NCBI RefSeq assembly: GCF_910594005.1
Contig: NC_057825.1
Span: forward strand, 53,289,037 to 53,353,036
Reading direction: 5' to 3'
Source of the DNA: Cervus elaphus
Lineage: Eukaryota > Chordata > Mammalia > Artiodactyla > Cervidae
DNA length: 64,000 nt
The notes beneath the pieces were generated by a model. The model did not search any database and was not told where the DNA came from. It was given only the letters and a program-made list of their open reading frames with translations. A program made the position numbers and the translations under genes. This document shows, piece by piece, positions 34,203-45,237 of this stretch. Position 1 is the stretch's first letter; each line of letters opens with the position of its first letter.

Positions 34203-34532
34203 TTGAGAGTCCCTTGGGCTGCAAGAAGACCCAACCAGTCCATCCTAAGGGAGATCAGTCCTGGGTGTTCATTGGAAGGACTGATGCTAAAGCTGAAACT
34301 CCAATATTTTGGCCACCTGATGCAAAAAGTTGACTCATTGGAAAAGACCCTGATGCTGGGAGGGATTGGGGGCAGGAGGAGGAGGGGACGACAGAGGATG
34401 AGATGGCTGGATGGCATCACTGACACGATGGACATGAGTTTGAGTGAACTCCAGGAGTTGGTGATGAACAGGGAGGCCTGGCGTGTTGAGATTCATGGGG
34501 TCACAAAGAGTCGGACACAACCAAGCGACTGA
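34203..34532 (+). pseudogene. BovB ORF C-terminal remnant in the nested copy
   Basis: A 109-codon open frame covers the RVPWAARRPNQS block, LKLQYFGHLM and the basic GGIGGRRRRGRQRMRWLDGI block, ending ..KSRTQPSD. No stops, consistent with a young insertion. It lacks the RT and has no start of its own. Confidence 0.85.
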
Positions 34533-34544
34533 ACTGAACTCTGT

Positions 34545-35757
34545 GTATTCTTGCCAGCTCTTCTTAGTATCTTCTGCTTCTGTTAGGTCCATGTCATTTC
34601 TGTCCTTTATCGAACCCGTCTTTGCATGAAATATTCCCTTGGTATCTCTAATTTTCTTGAAGAGATCTTTAGTCTTTCCCATTCTGTTATTTTCCTCTAT
34701 TTCTTTGCATTGATCGCTAAGGAAGGCTTTCTTATCTCTCTTTGCTATTCTTTGGAACTCTTCATTCAAATGGGAATATCTTTCCTTTTCTCCTTTGCTT
34801 TTCACTTCTCTTCTTTTCACAGCTATTCGTAAGGCCTCCTCAGACAACCATTTTGCCTTTTTGCATTTCTTTTCCATGGGGATGTTCTTGATCCCTGTCT
34901 CCTGTACAATGTCAGAACCTCCGTCCATAGTTCATCAAGCACTTCCTCTACCAGATCTAGTCCCTTAAATCTATTTCTCACTTCCACTGTATAGTCATAA
35001 GATATTTGATTTAGGTCATACCTGAATGCTCTAGTGGTTTTCCCTACTTTCTTCAGTTTAAGTCTGAATTTAGCAATAAGGAGTTCATGATCTGAGCCAC
35101 AGTCAGCTCCTGGTCTTGTTTTTGCTGACTGTATACAGCTTCTCCATCTTTGGCTGCAAAGAATATAATCAATCTGATTTCGGTGTTGGCCATCTGCTGA
35201 TCTCCGTGTGTAGAGTCTTTTCTTGTGTTGTTGGAAGAGTATGTTTGCTATGATCAGTGCATCCTCTTGGAAAAACTCTATTAGCCTTTGCCTGCTTCAT
35301 TCCATACTCCAAGGCCAAATCTGCCTGCTAGGCCAGGTGTTTCTTGACTTCCTACTTTTGCATTGCAGTCCCCTATAATGAGAAGGACATCTTTTTCGGG
35401 TGTTAGTTCTAAAAGGTCTTGTAAGTCTTCATAGAACCGTTCAACTTCAGCTTCTTCCGTGTTACTGGTTGGGGCATAGGCTTGGATTACCATGATATTG
35501 AATGGTTTGCCTTGGAAATGAACAGAGATCCTTCTGTCAATTTTGAGATTGCATCCAAATACTGCATTTTGGACTCTTTTGTTGACCATGATGGCTACTC
35601 CATTTCTTCTAAGGCATTCCTGCCCACAGTAGTAGATATAATGGTAATCTGAGTTAAATTCATCCATTCCAGTCCATTTTAGTTCACTGATTCCTAGAAT
35701 GTCGACATTCACTCTTGCCATCTCCTGTTTGACCACTTCCAATTTGCCTTGATTCAT
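34545..35757 (-). pseudogene. BovB endonuclease domain and linker
   Basis: The best-preserved endonuclease in the window. Codons run from MNQGKLEVVKQEMARVNVDI through LGISELKWTGMDEF, YYCGQECLRRNGVAIMVNK and APTSNTEEAEVERFYEDLQD to the GDCNAKVGSQ block (Trp replaced by Cys), open from 35757 to a stop at about 35281. The SDHELL block is intact near 35078-35098 in the next frame. The linker AKRDKKAFLSDQCKEIEENN stays open to the break at 34545. A frameshift near 35290 and 5' truncation prevent a complete enzyme. Confidence 0.88.
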
Positions 35758-35775
35758 GGACCTAAGGAGTAATAT

Positions 35776-38700
35776 AATTATTCTAAAAATCTCACTAGAA
35801 GGCAGGAGGTGTCAAAACACCACTAATATGAGATGCTTTCAGCCACATGGAACAGAAAACATAATAGCTGTTTTATCATATGTTATATCATACATCTCAA
35901 AGTCATTTTCTGTTAGTAAACTTTGCAATGATTAGAAATCAAAGGGCTGATTTGTTGCCTTGTTGATATGCTATCAAGAAATCAGGAGTTTATTTGTATA
36001 TCTCTCTCTTTCTCCACCCAACCATCAAAGTTATGTGTAGTTGTTAATCAGTCAACACCACAGGTGTATGGTTGCCATCATTAGCTTGGACCTATTCTGA
36101 AACATCCTTTAAGGACAAAGAAGTGCCATTCAAACTTAATTGGTACTGTGTGCAAGGAGAGAGTATGAATTAGTGAACCGCTATCGATTAAGGAAAAACG
36201 TATACCACAAACATATGCAATGAACAATGATGAAATAATGAAGTTCAAATTTAAGCATTATTTTACAACATATGCAATGAATAAATATCTAGGTAAAAAT
36301 ATTTTTTCTTAATTTGAATATTTTAGGTTATTGAGAAATAAATAAAATTTGAGAGTGGTCTTTAGCTGGCTGATATACCAGTTTGTGTGTTTAATAATTG
36401 CTCATCAAACAATAATAACTTATTCCATGGGTATAATATTTGTTATGCATGTTATAACATACAGTTTCACTGGTTTGCAGAAAATAGAAAGGTCATAATT
36501 AAGTCACATAGAGGAAATTATCATTTAATATTACTAAAAATAAGAAAACAAACTGAAGAGAGTGATATGAGTAGGACTTCCTAAACCTAACCAGTGCATT
36601 TTCGGCTACTCCCTGGTGTGTCCTCCTCTTCTTAACCTTTTTCCATTTCTATAGTAATCTATTCTCAAGAATAAAACCCATAGGACCAATTACATTGCCC
36701 ATATGTTTAATCTTTAGATTTCCCTTGAGCCAGAGCACAACTAAAACTACAGACTAGTATTTTGGAAATAATTGAAATTTCAAGGAAATAAACTCTATCA
36801 AATACTTTTCCTGCCTCAAATGAGAAGGTAAAATTAGATACCAAATAGCAATGTACAGAGACTAAATATGTCTATTTTTAAAAGATTTTTTATTTTGAAT
36901 GTGCACTTCTTAAAATGCATTCCATATATACAGCCACACACATATATATGGAATTGGTGATGTATCTAGTCCTAAGGCATCATTTATAAAAAACTTCAAC
37001 ATTTTCTTTCAAAATGCCATGGTTATCATGGTCACTCAAGGGTGACTCCATGCATTTGATTGCCCCAAATTGCAACAAAGGCAACTCAAACTCCAATAGG
37101 ATTTTATCATGCAGAGGGATCTCAGGGCATTTTGAAATCATATTAAAAATAAAATGTAAGTCAAACTTGAAATGTTTGTAATTCATGAAATGTTGATGAG
37201 CAAGTCTGAGTGCCAAGCATCCTATCAATGTGAAGTGCTTGCCCCTAGGGATTGTGGCTTCATTGCTAGAAACCCGGAACAGTCATGTCATACAAAACAG
37301 AGACAGCATGTGTCCCCGCCTGACAGATGCTGATAAAATGGTGACAAGAATAACAAGTGATTCAAGAGATTGTTATGCCAAAATCCTCTCTCTGGTACTA
37401 CACAGAGCAGTATAAACATCAGCTCTAGTGGTATATGATGCACTTCCTCCCCTTGAAAATGAATAAACTCTGTCATGCCCTGCAGACACAGACTTGCAGT
37501 ATTGAAAGGCAGGGATTCTAGAACCTACCAATGAAGAAGACACGTCACCTGCAGAGATGTTAATGGCATCAGCATTAATATAGAGTAACAGCATCAAAAG
37601 CTTGAGTGTTGGAGCATGGTAACCTGTTTAGAGTTAGGAATAAAAATCCTGTCAGTTTTCAGCCAAGAGATGACAGGGATAAGATACAAGTAAATAAATT
37701 CAATGTATGCCAAGAATACTGCACTCCTGCTTAAGATGTGTCTTCATGAATGACAGTTCAGTGTCTTACTCACAATAAACTCTAAATAGCCATGTCATGA
37801 GTGAATGAAAGAGTTCATCTTTAAAGAAAACCCAATTATGTTGAATGATACAAGCTACTATAGAACTTATCAATATCTTTCTTTACTTTCTTTGTTCTTT
37901 GGTTGACTGCCCTTCTTGTCACTGGGATATGTAGAACAAAAGAGCTTGTGTTATTAGTACAAAGATTAGTGCCTTTTAGGTAGAGCAAAGCCAGAGGGCA
38001 CAAGTAAGCATAACTTCTGAGTAATCAATAAGCAATATTTACTACAGAAAGGAAAGAACCCTTCTAGATGACCAGGGTAAAGATGGCAAATGTAGACCCT
38101 GCTTCCTGCATTTTCAAATTAAGATGGACAGACAAGTGTTGATTTATTCTCCACAGCTCTGGGCTGTGTCACAGTGGGACATGGACAGTCTCTGGCTGTT
38201 GACTACAGGTGTTCCTCCTCATGCCATCTCCCCACATATCCTTTCCAATCTGAGTTCTATAGGTCTCTGCCCCTCTTTTACTATTTCTTGTTTCCTATTT
38301 CACCTCTTACTGTGAAAATATTTTACTATCCAGGGTGAGAGGATTGTTCTCATTTATCAAGATATTCATTACCTTGCAGCTTTGGCTTTCGAAATGAAAA
38401 CTTATTCTCTGTATGTCTGTTTTATCATTTTTTTCTCCATGGCATCAGGTATCTCAGAATCTACCTCCTCTAAGGAGGAAGAAGAATCAGGGTAAAAAGA
38501 AATCTTGCTTTTGTTCACAGCTTTCTTTCTTTCTTTCTTCTTTCTCTCATCCATCATACTCCAGCCACACTGACATGTGCTCGTTTCTTGAATATTCCAT
38601 TCTCTTGGAACTCAGCACCTTCAAACATTATGTTCTCATTTTTTAGACTTCTCCCTCCCTCTACAAAGCTGATTCTTCTCCTTCAAGTCCCAAATGCAAT

Positions 38701-40090
38701 GTCATTTCTTTAAACATGTCTTTCTGATCACAGAACCCAAAGTGGATCATGATGTATCTAGTGCTCAAATACTCTTTTAAATGGCATTTTAGTCTTCTTA
38801 TCGAACATGTGTTACAATTTGCAATTGTAAATATGTGTATACACTTACTAGCTCACTGTTTCATTTTCCCTCATTCTTCTATACTCCACGAGGATAGAGA
38901 CTAGGGACTATGTTGGTTTTGTTTAACTCTAGAATCTGAGACTATGATAAAAGGATGTTAAATAAATATCTGTTGAAGAAGCATGAAGAAAGCATGTATA
39001 CCCAATATACAGTCTCTCTTTCTCTCTTACTAACAGAACCACAGTATTTAGGAAACACTAAGCACTGATTAGAGTACTTACTTCTCACTACTCCATTGTA
39101 CAAGGATCATAACACACAATTTTGTCCAACTTAATGGAAGGATCAGACTCAGAAACAGTCAGCCTCAGTCTTTTGTATTTTTCTTCTTCCCACTATATGT
39201 CCTCTGGAATGTGGATATATTATCTCAAAGAAAAAAAGCCAGGATAAGAGCACAAGTGAAAAAAATCACTGAGGATAATGGATGAGGAACCTAGCTGGGC
39301 CCTAAGCCCCTAACGTCTTCCTTGAGTACTTGCTTAAGGTTTAAACTGTGCCTCTGGATTTCTTCACACATGAGAAGTCAACCTTAACTTGCTTAAGCCA
39401 GTATAGTAAGGTGTCTGTTTTATGCAATCCGAATTCAAAACATGGTTTGGGAAAGTCACTCCATAGGACAGGTCCTAATTTATCATTTTGTCAATGGACT
39501 GGACAGTTTCTAAGATCACCAGTTCTAATATGAGTTTTCCTTTAGAATAAAAACATATTTTATCCACATATCAGCATATCTTTAAATTTAAATTATCCCT
39601 TTCATTTTTGAAAACCAATGTGATATGTGAATTTTTGAATAACAACTATGTATAAGACAATATGCCAGATGGCTTAATTAGCAATATTTCCTTTTGAAAT
39701 GCACATGTTGTATATGTTCCCCATTTCCCATATTTTCCTTGCTGTTTTTAAAGTATCAACATATTATTAATTTAAATGATTGTAATTAAGTATTCATGAG
39801 AAGACTAAAAGGGACCTTTATCAAATTTACTTTTTTGCCATCAAATATTATTTTCTTTAGGAAATTGTACTGAAGATCAGATTGTGATAGAGCAGGGAAT
39901 ATGTGCAATTTGAGTCAGTGTTCCAAAAATGCTAGTTAACAAACCAATGCTGAACAAGCTACATCAAAATAACTTGGAAAACTTTAAAGTCCCTTCCCCA
40001 ATCTCCACGGGCAGTAAAAAGTTAATGTTGCACAGAGAGCCTAGTATTTGTTCTTGGCTTCCGGGAGCTAATGTCCAAACACTTGGAATG
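35776..40090. other. 4.3-kb stretch without young repeats
   Basis: The longest part of the window with no BovB, SINE or L1 that I can see. It is AT-rich, with a CT-rich run at 38519-38547 and an L2-like tail at 38875-38990. Open frames here (up to ~80 codons) carry no recognisable motif and overlap on both strands, so I do not call genes. Confidence 0.55.
38875..38990 (+). mobile_element. L2-like 3' tail, old
   Basis: The order CTCCACGAGGATAGAGACTA, GGGACTATGTTGGTTTTGTT, then AATAAATATCTGTTGAAGAA resembles the 3' end of mammalian L2. Divergence is high. Confidence 0.5.
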
Positions 40091-40100
40091 TCATACTGAT

Positions 40101-40313
40101 GTGTGTGTGTTCCACTGTGTCCAACTCTTTGGACCCCATGGACTATAGCTCACCAGTGTCCTTTGTCCATTGTATTTTCCAGGAAGAATATTGGAGTGGG
40201 TTGCCTTTTCCTACTTCAGGAGATCCTCCTGACCCAGATATCAAATCCATGTCTCTTGGGTCTTCTGTATTGGGAGATGGATTCTTTACAACTGTGCCAC
40301 CTGGGAAGCCCTA
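40101..40313 (-). mobile_element. Bov-tA SINE with target-site duplication
   Basis: An antisense SINE ends in the head CCACCTGGGAAGCCC. TCATACTGAT (40091-40100) and TCATGCTGAT (40314-40323) form a 10-bp duplication with one mismatch. Confidence 0.93.
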
Positions 40314-40380
40314 TCATGCTGATAGAAGTGTTTTTATGTATGTGGGCTTTAAGCCAGTCTGATATTAATAATGTCATTAA

Positions 40381-40594
40381 ACTATTGTTGTGTTAGTCAT
40401 TTGGTCATGTCAGACTCTTCACAACCCCATGAACTGTAGCCCACCAGGCTCCTCTGTCCATGGGATTTCCCAGGCAAGAATACTAGAGTGGGTAGCCATT
40501 TCCTTCTCCAGGGGATCTTCCTGACCCAGGGATAAAACCTGGGTCTCCTGCATTGTAGGTGGGTTCTTTACCATCTCAGCCACCAGAGAAGCCC
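40381..40594 (-). mobile_element. Bov-tA SINE with perfect target-site duplication
   Basis: A complete antisense SINE. AATGTCATTAA at 40370-40380 is repeated exactly at 40595-40605. Confidence 0.96.
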
Positions 40595-40984
40595 AATGTC
40601 ATTAAGATTAGGGGCTAAAAGTTACCAGAAAATATGGCTTAGGTTGAGAACTTTGGGTCACATGCTATCATCTCAACATTATGAAAGTCTGGAAACTGGA
40701 ATCAGACACATGGACAATCAACCATGCCTATTTGATAAAGCTGCAATGTAGACTCTGGACATGAAAATTCAGGTGAACTTACCCGGTTGACAGTAGTCTA
40801 TGTGTATCCTCCCACATCACTGACATTAGTCAATAATGCTGTCTATAACTCCACAGGGAAAGGACATATGGCAGCTTCATGGCTGAAACTCTTCTAGGCT
40901 GTGTCCAGTGCATCTTTCCCTTGGATGATTTTACTGCATAAAATTGCTATGCATTGCATTTTAACAAACCATATGGTGAGTATG

Positions 40985-41181
40985 GGGCTTCCTTGTGACT
41001 CAGCTGGTAAAGAATCTGCCTACAATGTGGTAGACCTGGATTTGATCCCTGGGTTGGGAAGATCCCCTGGAGAAGGGAAAGGCTACCCACTCCAGTATTC
41101 TGGTCTGGAGAATTCCATGGACTGTATAGTCCATGGGTTCGCAAAGAGTCAGACACGACTGAGCGACTTTCACTTTCACTT
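40985..41181 (+). mobile_element. Bov-tA SINE (first of a pair in one duplication)
   Basis: The head is GGGCTTCCTTGTGACTCAGC with body and end CGACTTTCACTTTCAC. It is directly followed by a second SINE in the same orientation. The outer flanks of the pair, TGGTGAGTATG (40974-40984) and TTGTGAGTATG (41406-41416), match at 10 of 11 positions. Confidence 0.93.
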
Positions 41182-41185
41182 TATG

Positions 41186-41405
41186 AACTTCCCTGGTAAC
41201 TCAGCAGTAAGGAATTGGCCCGCAATGCAGGAGACACAGCAAACATGGGTTCAATTTCTGGGTCAGGAAGAGCCTTGGAGGAGGGCATGGCAACCCACTA
41301 CAGTATTCTTGATGAATCCCATGGACAGAGGAGCCTGGCGGGCTACAGTCCATGGTGTTGCAAAGAGTCAGATATGACTGAAGCAACTGAGCATGCACAC
41401 ACACA
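41186..41405 (+). mobile_element. Bov-tA SINE (second of a pair)
   Basis: The head is AACTTCCCTGGTAACTCAGC and the end ATGACTGAAGCAACTGAGC with a short AC-rich tail. It belongs to a different, older-looking subtype from its neighbour. Only TATG lies between the two and could be a short duplication of the younger one. Confidence 0.92.
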
Positions 41406-41416
41406 TTGTGAGTATG

Positions 41417-42355
41417 ACAACTTTCAGTGAGTTCTTTGAGTCCCTTTAGTGAATTGTTGAACTTAAAGGTCATTTTGGGAACTGCCTGAACTTGCTATGT
41501 TGTAAGGGAAGGCAGTCTACCTGAGCTCTTTTCCCTAACTTTGCAGTTACCTAATTATTTCACACCAGATAATCAGATTCAATAAGTCCAGGGTGTTTAC
41601 AGATACCTTGATTTGGAAACCATATCAGAAAACAAGTTATGTTAAGCAGTTGATAAAAAGCCATTTCTAAGTTAATAATCTGTGCATACATATTAACAAA
41701 AAAAATGCTTATTTAATTTTTCTTTACTATGTATGTGTGTTTGTGTATATAATAGTAGATATGTGGATAGTTACAGTCATTTCTGTAATTAAGCAAGTTC
41801 AATGGTAACCTTTCTTTCAGAAAATATTTGTTTTGACTATATAAAGTTGTTTTAGGTACTTGACCAAATGGAATATTATTTTTTGAAGTAATTTTGCATA
41901 GTAGGAAAGGAAAAATTTAGTTAAAGAAACTTAATTCAATTTAACCTAAAAGCTGTAACAGTGAGGTGATGTCTTAGAAACGTAATGTATAAATTATACA
42001 CAAATGCTGTTTAAGATGATTCTAAAATCTGTTTATTCTCTGATGATTCTTTTACTTTCATCGAAGGGTACCCATAGAATCAAAGTGCTCTGGGGACACT
42101 CTTTTTGTTTAATTTCTATAATATGATTAAACTTAACCTACATATTCATACTTGTAACCCAGCTTTATTATCCATACTTGTCATTTCATTCCTCCTTCAG
42201 GGAAAAAAAAAAAAACAAAAACAAAAACAACAACTAGGAGCCATGAATTTAGAGATTATCACTTTCCAAAATCATACACAGCAAATAAAATAATGCTATT
42301 GATTTGGAGAGGGAAATTATTTAAACCTCTTTTCATGGTTGCCTCTGTTTCCCCT
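41417..42355. other. No repeat family, 0.9 kb
   Basis: AT-rich. An A-rich tract with CAAAAA units lies at 42203-42232. Nothing else recognised. Confidence 0.55.
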
Positions 42356-43655
42356 ATTCAGTTCAATTCAGTTCAGTTCAGCTGCTCAGTCATGTCTGAC
42401 TCTTTGAGACCCCATGAATCATAGCAGGCCAGGCCTCCCTGTCCATCACCAACTCCCGTAGTTCACTCAAACTCATGTCTATCGAGTCAGTGATGCCATC
42501 CAGCCATCTCATCCTCTGCCATCCCCTTCTGCTCCTGCCCCCAATCCCTCCTAGCATCAGGGTCTTCTCCAATGAGTCAACTCTTCACATGAGGTGGCCA
42601 AAGTATTGGAGTTTCAGCTTCAGCATCAGTCCTTCCAGTGAACACCCAGGACTAATCTCCTTTATGATGGACTGGTTGGATCTCCTTGCAGTTCAAGGGA
42701 CTCTCAACTGTCTTCTCCAGCACCACAGTTCAAAAGCATTAATTTTTTGGTGCTCAGCTTTCTTCACAGTCCAACTCTCACATCCATACATGACCACTGG
42801 AAAAACCATAGCCTTGACTAGACGGACCTTTGCTGGCAAAGTAATGTCTCTGCTTTTTAATACTCTATCTAGGTTGGTCATAACTTTCCTTTCAAGGGAT
42901 AAGCGTCTTTTAATTTCAAGGCTGCAGACAACATCTGCAGTGATTTTGGAACCCCCCAAAATAAAGTCTGATACTGTTTCCACTGTTTCACCTTCTATTT
43001 GCCACAAAGTGATGAGACCAGATGCCATGATTTTAGTTTTCTGAATGTTAAGCTTTAAGCCAACTTTTTCACTCTCCTCTTTCACTTTTTCTTTTTTTTT
43101 TTTTTCATCAAGAAGCTCTTTAGTTCCTCTTCACTTTCTGCCATAAGGTGGTGTCATCTGCATATCTGAAGTTATTGATATTTCTCCCAGCAATCTTGAT
43201 TCTAGCTTGTGCTTCTTCCAGCCTAGCAGTTCTCATGATGTACTCTGCATATAAGTTAATTAAGCAGGGTGACAATATACAGCCTTGACGTACTCCTTTT
43301 CCTATTTGGAACCAGTCTGTTGGTCCATGTCCAGTTCTAACTGTTGCTTCCTGACCTGCATACAGGTTTCTCAAGAGGTGGGTCAGCTGGTCTGGTATTC
43401 CCATTTCTTTCAGAATTTTCCACAGTTTATTGTGATCCACACAGTCAAAGGCTTTTGCATAGTCAATAAAGTGGAAATAAATGTTTTTCTGGAACTCTCT
43501 TGCTTTTTCAATGATCCAGTGGCTGTTGGCAATTTGATCTCTGGTTCCTCTGCCTTTTCTAAAACCAGCTTGAACATCTGGAAGTTCACGGTTCAGGTAT
43601 TGCTGAAGCCTGGCTTGGAGAATTTTGAGCATTACTTTACTAGCATGTGAGATGA
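42356..43655 (-). mobile_element. BovB LINE, 5'-truncated, 1.3 kb
   Basis: The 3' tail is at 42356 (TATTCAGTTCAATTCAG) and the 5' edge is in SHASKVMLKI (GTGAGATGAG at 43645). A T-rich run at 43089-43106 (A-rich in the element's sense) interrupts the coding text after the EELK block. No target-site duplication could be matched. Confidence 0.94.
43120..43632 (-). pseudogene. BovB reverse transcriptase core, 170 codons open
   Basis: The most complete RT core in the window: LQARLQQYLNRELPDVQAGF, motif A FIDYAKAFDCVDH, LRNLYAGQEATVRTGHG, motif B IGKGVRQGCILSPC, and motif C YADDTTL at about 43147-43164. All catalytic Asp residues are present. The frame then enters the A-rich interruption at 43089-43106, and the C-terminal part continues separately at 42693-43085. 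With no endonuclease and no 5' end it is not an active element. Confidence 0.88.
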
Positions 43656-43871
43656 GGTATGACCTAAGAAAATACTAGAACAGTAGTAGAAAAATAAGAC
43701 AAGGAAGGGAATCAGACAATAAACAGTTACTTATCAAGCCATTTAGTACTGTGGTACAAAATACTTTAGTACAAAGCTAACTTTGCCTGGGGAACTCTGA
43801 GGATCTCTTCAGAATATGTTTTATTTTTATCTCAGCAAAGAGACAAGTGAGCTGGGATATTTATGAGCTAA

Positions 43872-44400
43872 CTTTTTTTTCTTCATTTTTGTTGAAGTAT
43901 AGTTCATTTGGGGCTTCTGAGGTGGTGCTAGTAGTATAGAATCCACCTGCCCGTTCAGAAGACATAAGAAATGTGGTCCCCAATCCCTGGGTGAAGAAGA
44001 TCCCCTGGAGGATGACACGGCAACAACTCCAGTATTCTTGCCTGGAGAATCTTATGGACAGAGGAGCCTGGCAGGCTACATAGTCCATGGGGTTGCAGAT
44101 AATTGGGTACAACTAAAGCAACTTAGCACTGCACATAGTTGATTTATAATGTTGTTAGTTTCAGGTGTACACAAAGTGCATCAGTTATACATAGATCCCC
44201 TCTTTTCAGGTTTCCTTCCCATTTGGGTCATCACAGAACACTGAGTAGAGTTTCCTGTGCTTTACAGTAGGTTCTCATCAGTTATCTATTTCATGTGACT
44301 TAGTAATATGCATGTGTCAATCTCAATCTTCCAATTCATTCCATCCCACTTCCCCTGTTGGTATCCATGTTTATTAGGAGCCAACTCTTGCCTGTCACTG
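43872..44400 (-). mobile_element. L1 3' UTR, split by a SINE
   Basis: Antisense L1 3' end. A T-rich tail and GTTGAAGTATAGTTCATTT run to 43909, then continue at 44146 with ATAATGTTGTTAGTTTCAGG, CACTGAGTAGAGTTTCCTGT and TTACAGTAGGTTCTCATCAG. Confidence 0.8.
43910..44134 (+). mobile_element. Bov-tA SINE inserted in L1
   Basis: The head is GGGGCTTCTGAGGTGGTGC and the end CTAAAGCAACTTAGCACTGC. ATAGTTCATTT (43899-43909) and ATAGTTGATTT (44135-44145) form a target-site duplication with one mismatch, and the host L1 reads continuously once the SINE is removed. Confidence 0.93.
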
Positions 44401-44947
44401 GATGATGATTATTTATAGGAAATAATATTTTTCCAGGTTCTCTGGCCAGCTTTGCTGGTAGGTAGAGAGATTGATGGCCTCTAGAGAAAGTTCTCATGCA
44501 ACTGGAAGTCAAACTCACTGCATTGGAAGATCTGAAAGCTATAGACAGGGTATAAATAGCTTTTATTGTATGGTTGATACACACTTAGTACCAGGAGTAG
44601 TTGAAGGAAACAGACATAAAAAGAGTTATGTGATTAATTTAGCTATAATTTTTTATCTTGAATGCAGTGGGAAATTGTGCTTTATAATAGCACATGCTAT
44701 GCAATGGCATCATGACTAATTGAAAAATTACCTGTGGCCAATTGATATCAAGTGTCTATTAAAAAGGAAATACTTTAGGCAGACCAAGGAGTTTGTGTAG
44801 TTTAATCCATGGCAGTAATGAACACTGCATAGACTGGGGAGTGGGGTTATTATTTCTGAATGCAGTCAACAGATCAAAGAAGGTCACAAATACTAAGCTC
44901 AGGACTTTGAGTTCTCAGTTCAAATCACGGTCCTAATATTTTAGTTC
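44401..44947. other. No recognisable feature
   Basis: Nothing recognised. The 82-codon frames on both strands around 44336-44719 have no motif. Confidence 0.5.
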
Positions 44948-45157
44948 TTTTGTAGTAGTAGTTGTTGTTGTTTAGTTGCTAAGTTGTGTCTGACTCTTTG
45001 TCACCCCATGGACTGCAACATGCCAGGTTTCTCTGTCTTCACTATCTCCTGTAGTTTGTTCAAACTGATGTCCATTGATTTGGTGATGTCATGTAACCAC
45101 TGCATCCTCTGTCACCCTCTTCTGCCAGCATCAATCTTCCCTAGCATCAGAATCTTT
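44948..45157 (-). mobile_element. BovB 3' end, left half of a head-to-head pair
   Basis: A (TAG/TTG)n tail lies near 44950-44972, then the antisense BovB 3' end up to CTAGCATCAGAATC. A T-rich run follows at 45157-45174. Confidence 0.85.
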
Positions 45158-45237
45158 TTTTTTTCTTTTTTTGTAGTGGACCCAACCTATATGAAAATAA
45201 AGCCCAAAGATAATTTTACTGTTGGTAAAATCATTGC

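Larger units (their letters stand above)
33577..34541 (+). mobile_element. Nested BovB with 5' inversion
   Basis: The insert has two parts. 34190-34541 is a sense BovB 3' end, starting at GGAGAAGACTCTTGAGAGTC and ending in the ACTGAACTGAACT tail. 33577-34188 is BovB 5' sequence in the opposite direction: from the 5' UTR (34188 side) to the endonuclease block YYCGQESLRR (33577 side). Inverted 5' part, then sense 3' part and tail, inside one duplication, is the order produced by twin priming. About 2.3 kb of BovB between the two parts is absent. Confidence 0.92.
33566..34552. repeat. Target-site duplication of the nested BovB
   Basis: TGTGCATTCTT at 33566-33576 and TGTGTATTCTT at 34542-34552 differ at one base. 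In an undisturbed BovB this stretch occurs once, so the second copy was created by the insertion. Confidence 0.9.
31991..35765 (-). mobile_element. BovB LINE, 5'-truncated, hosting a second BovB
   Basis: The minus-strand copy has its 3' tail at 31991 (CAGTTCAGTTCAGTCACTCA) and its 5' edge at 35765, in the endonuclease N-terminus (MNQGKLEVV). Without the 965-bp nested insert it is about 2.8 kb. The break is exact: the linker reads ..QEYTE up to 34545 and continues at ELYKKDLHN from 33565. Low divergence and a clean target-site duplication mark a rather young insertion. Confidence 0.95.
31981..35775. repeat. Target-site duplication of the 31991-35765 BovB
   Basis: GGAGTAATAT at 31981-31990 recurs at 35766-35775. 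Allowing one base difference, the match extends to CTAATGGAGTAATAT versus CCTAAGGAGTAATAT. Confidence 0.88.

Noticed and set aside
34335..34928. 197-codon minus-strand frame looking like a fusion protein
   Set aside because: The frame runs from the BovB linker into the antisense of the nested BovB 3' end. The fusion is created by the insertion and is not a designed product.
35776..40090. Candidate exons in the repeat-poor stretch
   Set aside because: Open frames are short, overlap on both strands and lack convincing splice-site pairing or motifs.
40901..41377. 158-codon plus-strand frame
   Set aside because: It spans two tandem Bov-tA SINEs. SINEs are non-coding.
42475..43044. 189-codon plus-strand frame, the second longest in the window
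   Set aside because: It is the antisense shadow of the minus-strand BovB at 42356-43655. Similar shadows appear at 62185-62712 and 51495-51926.
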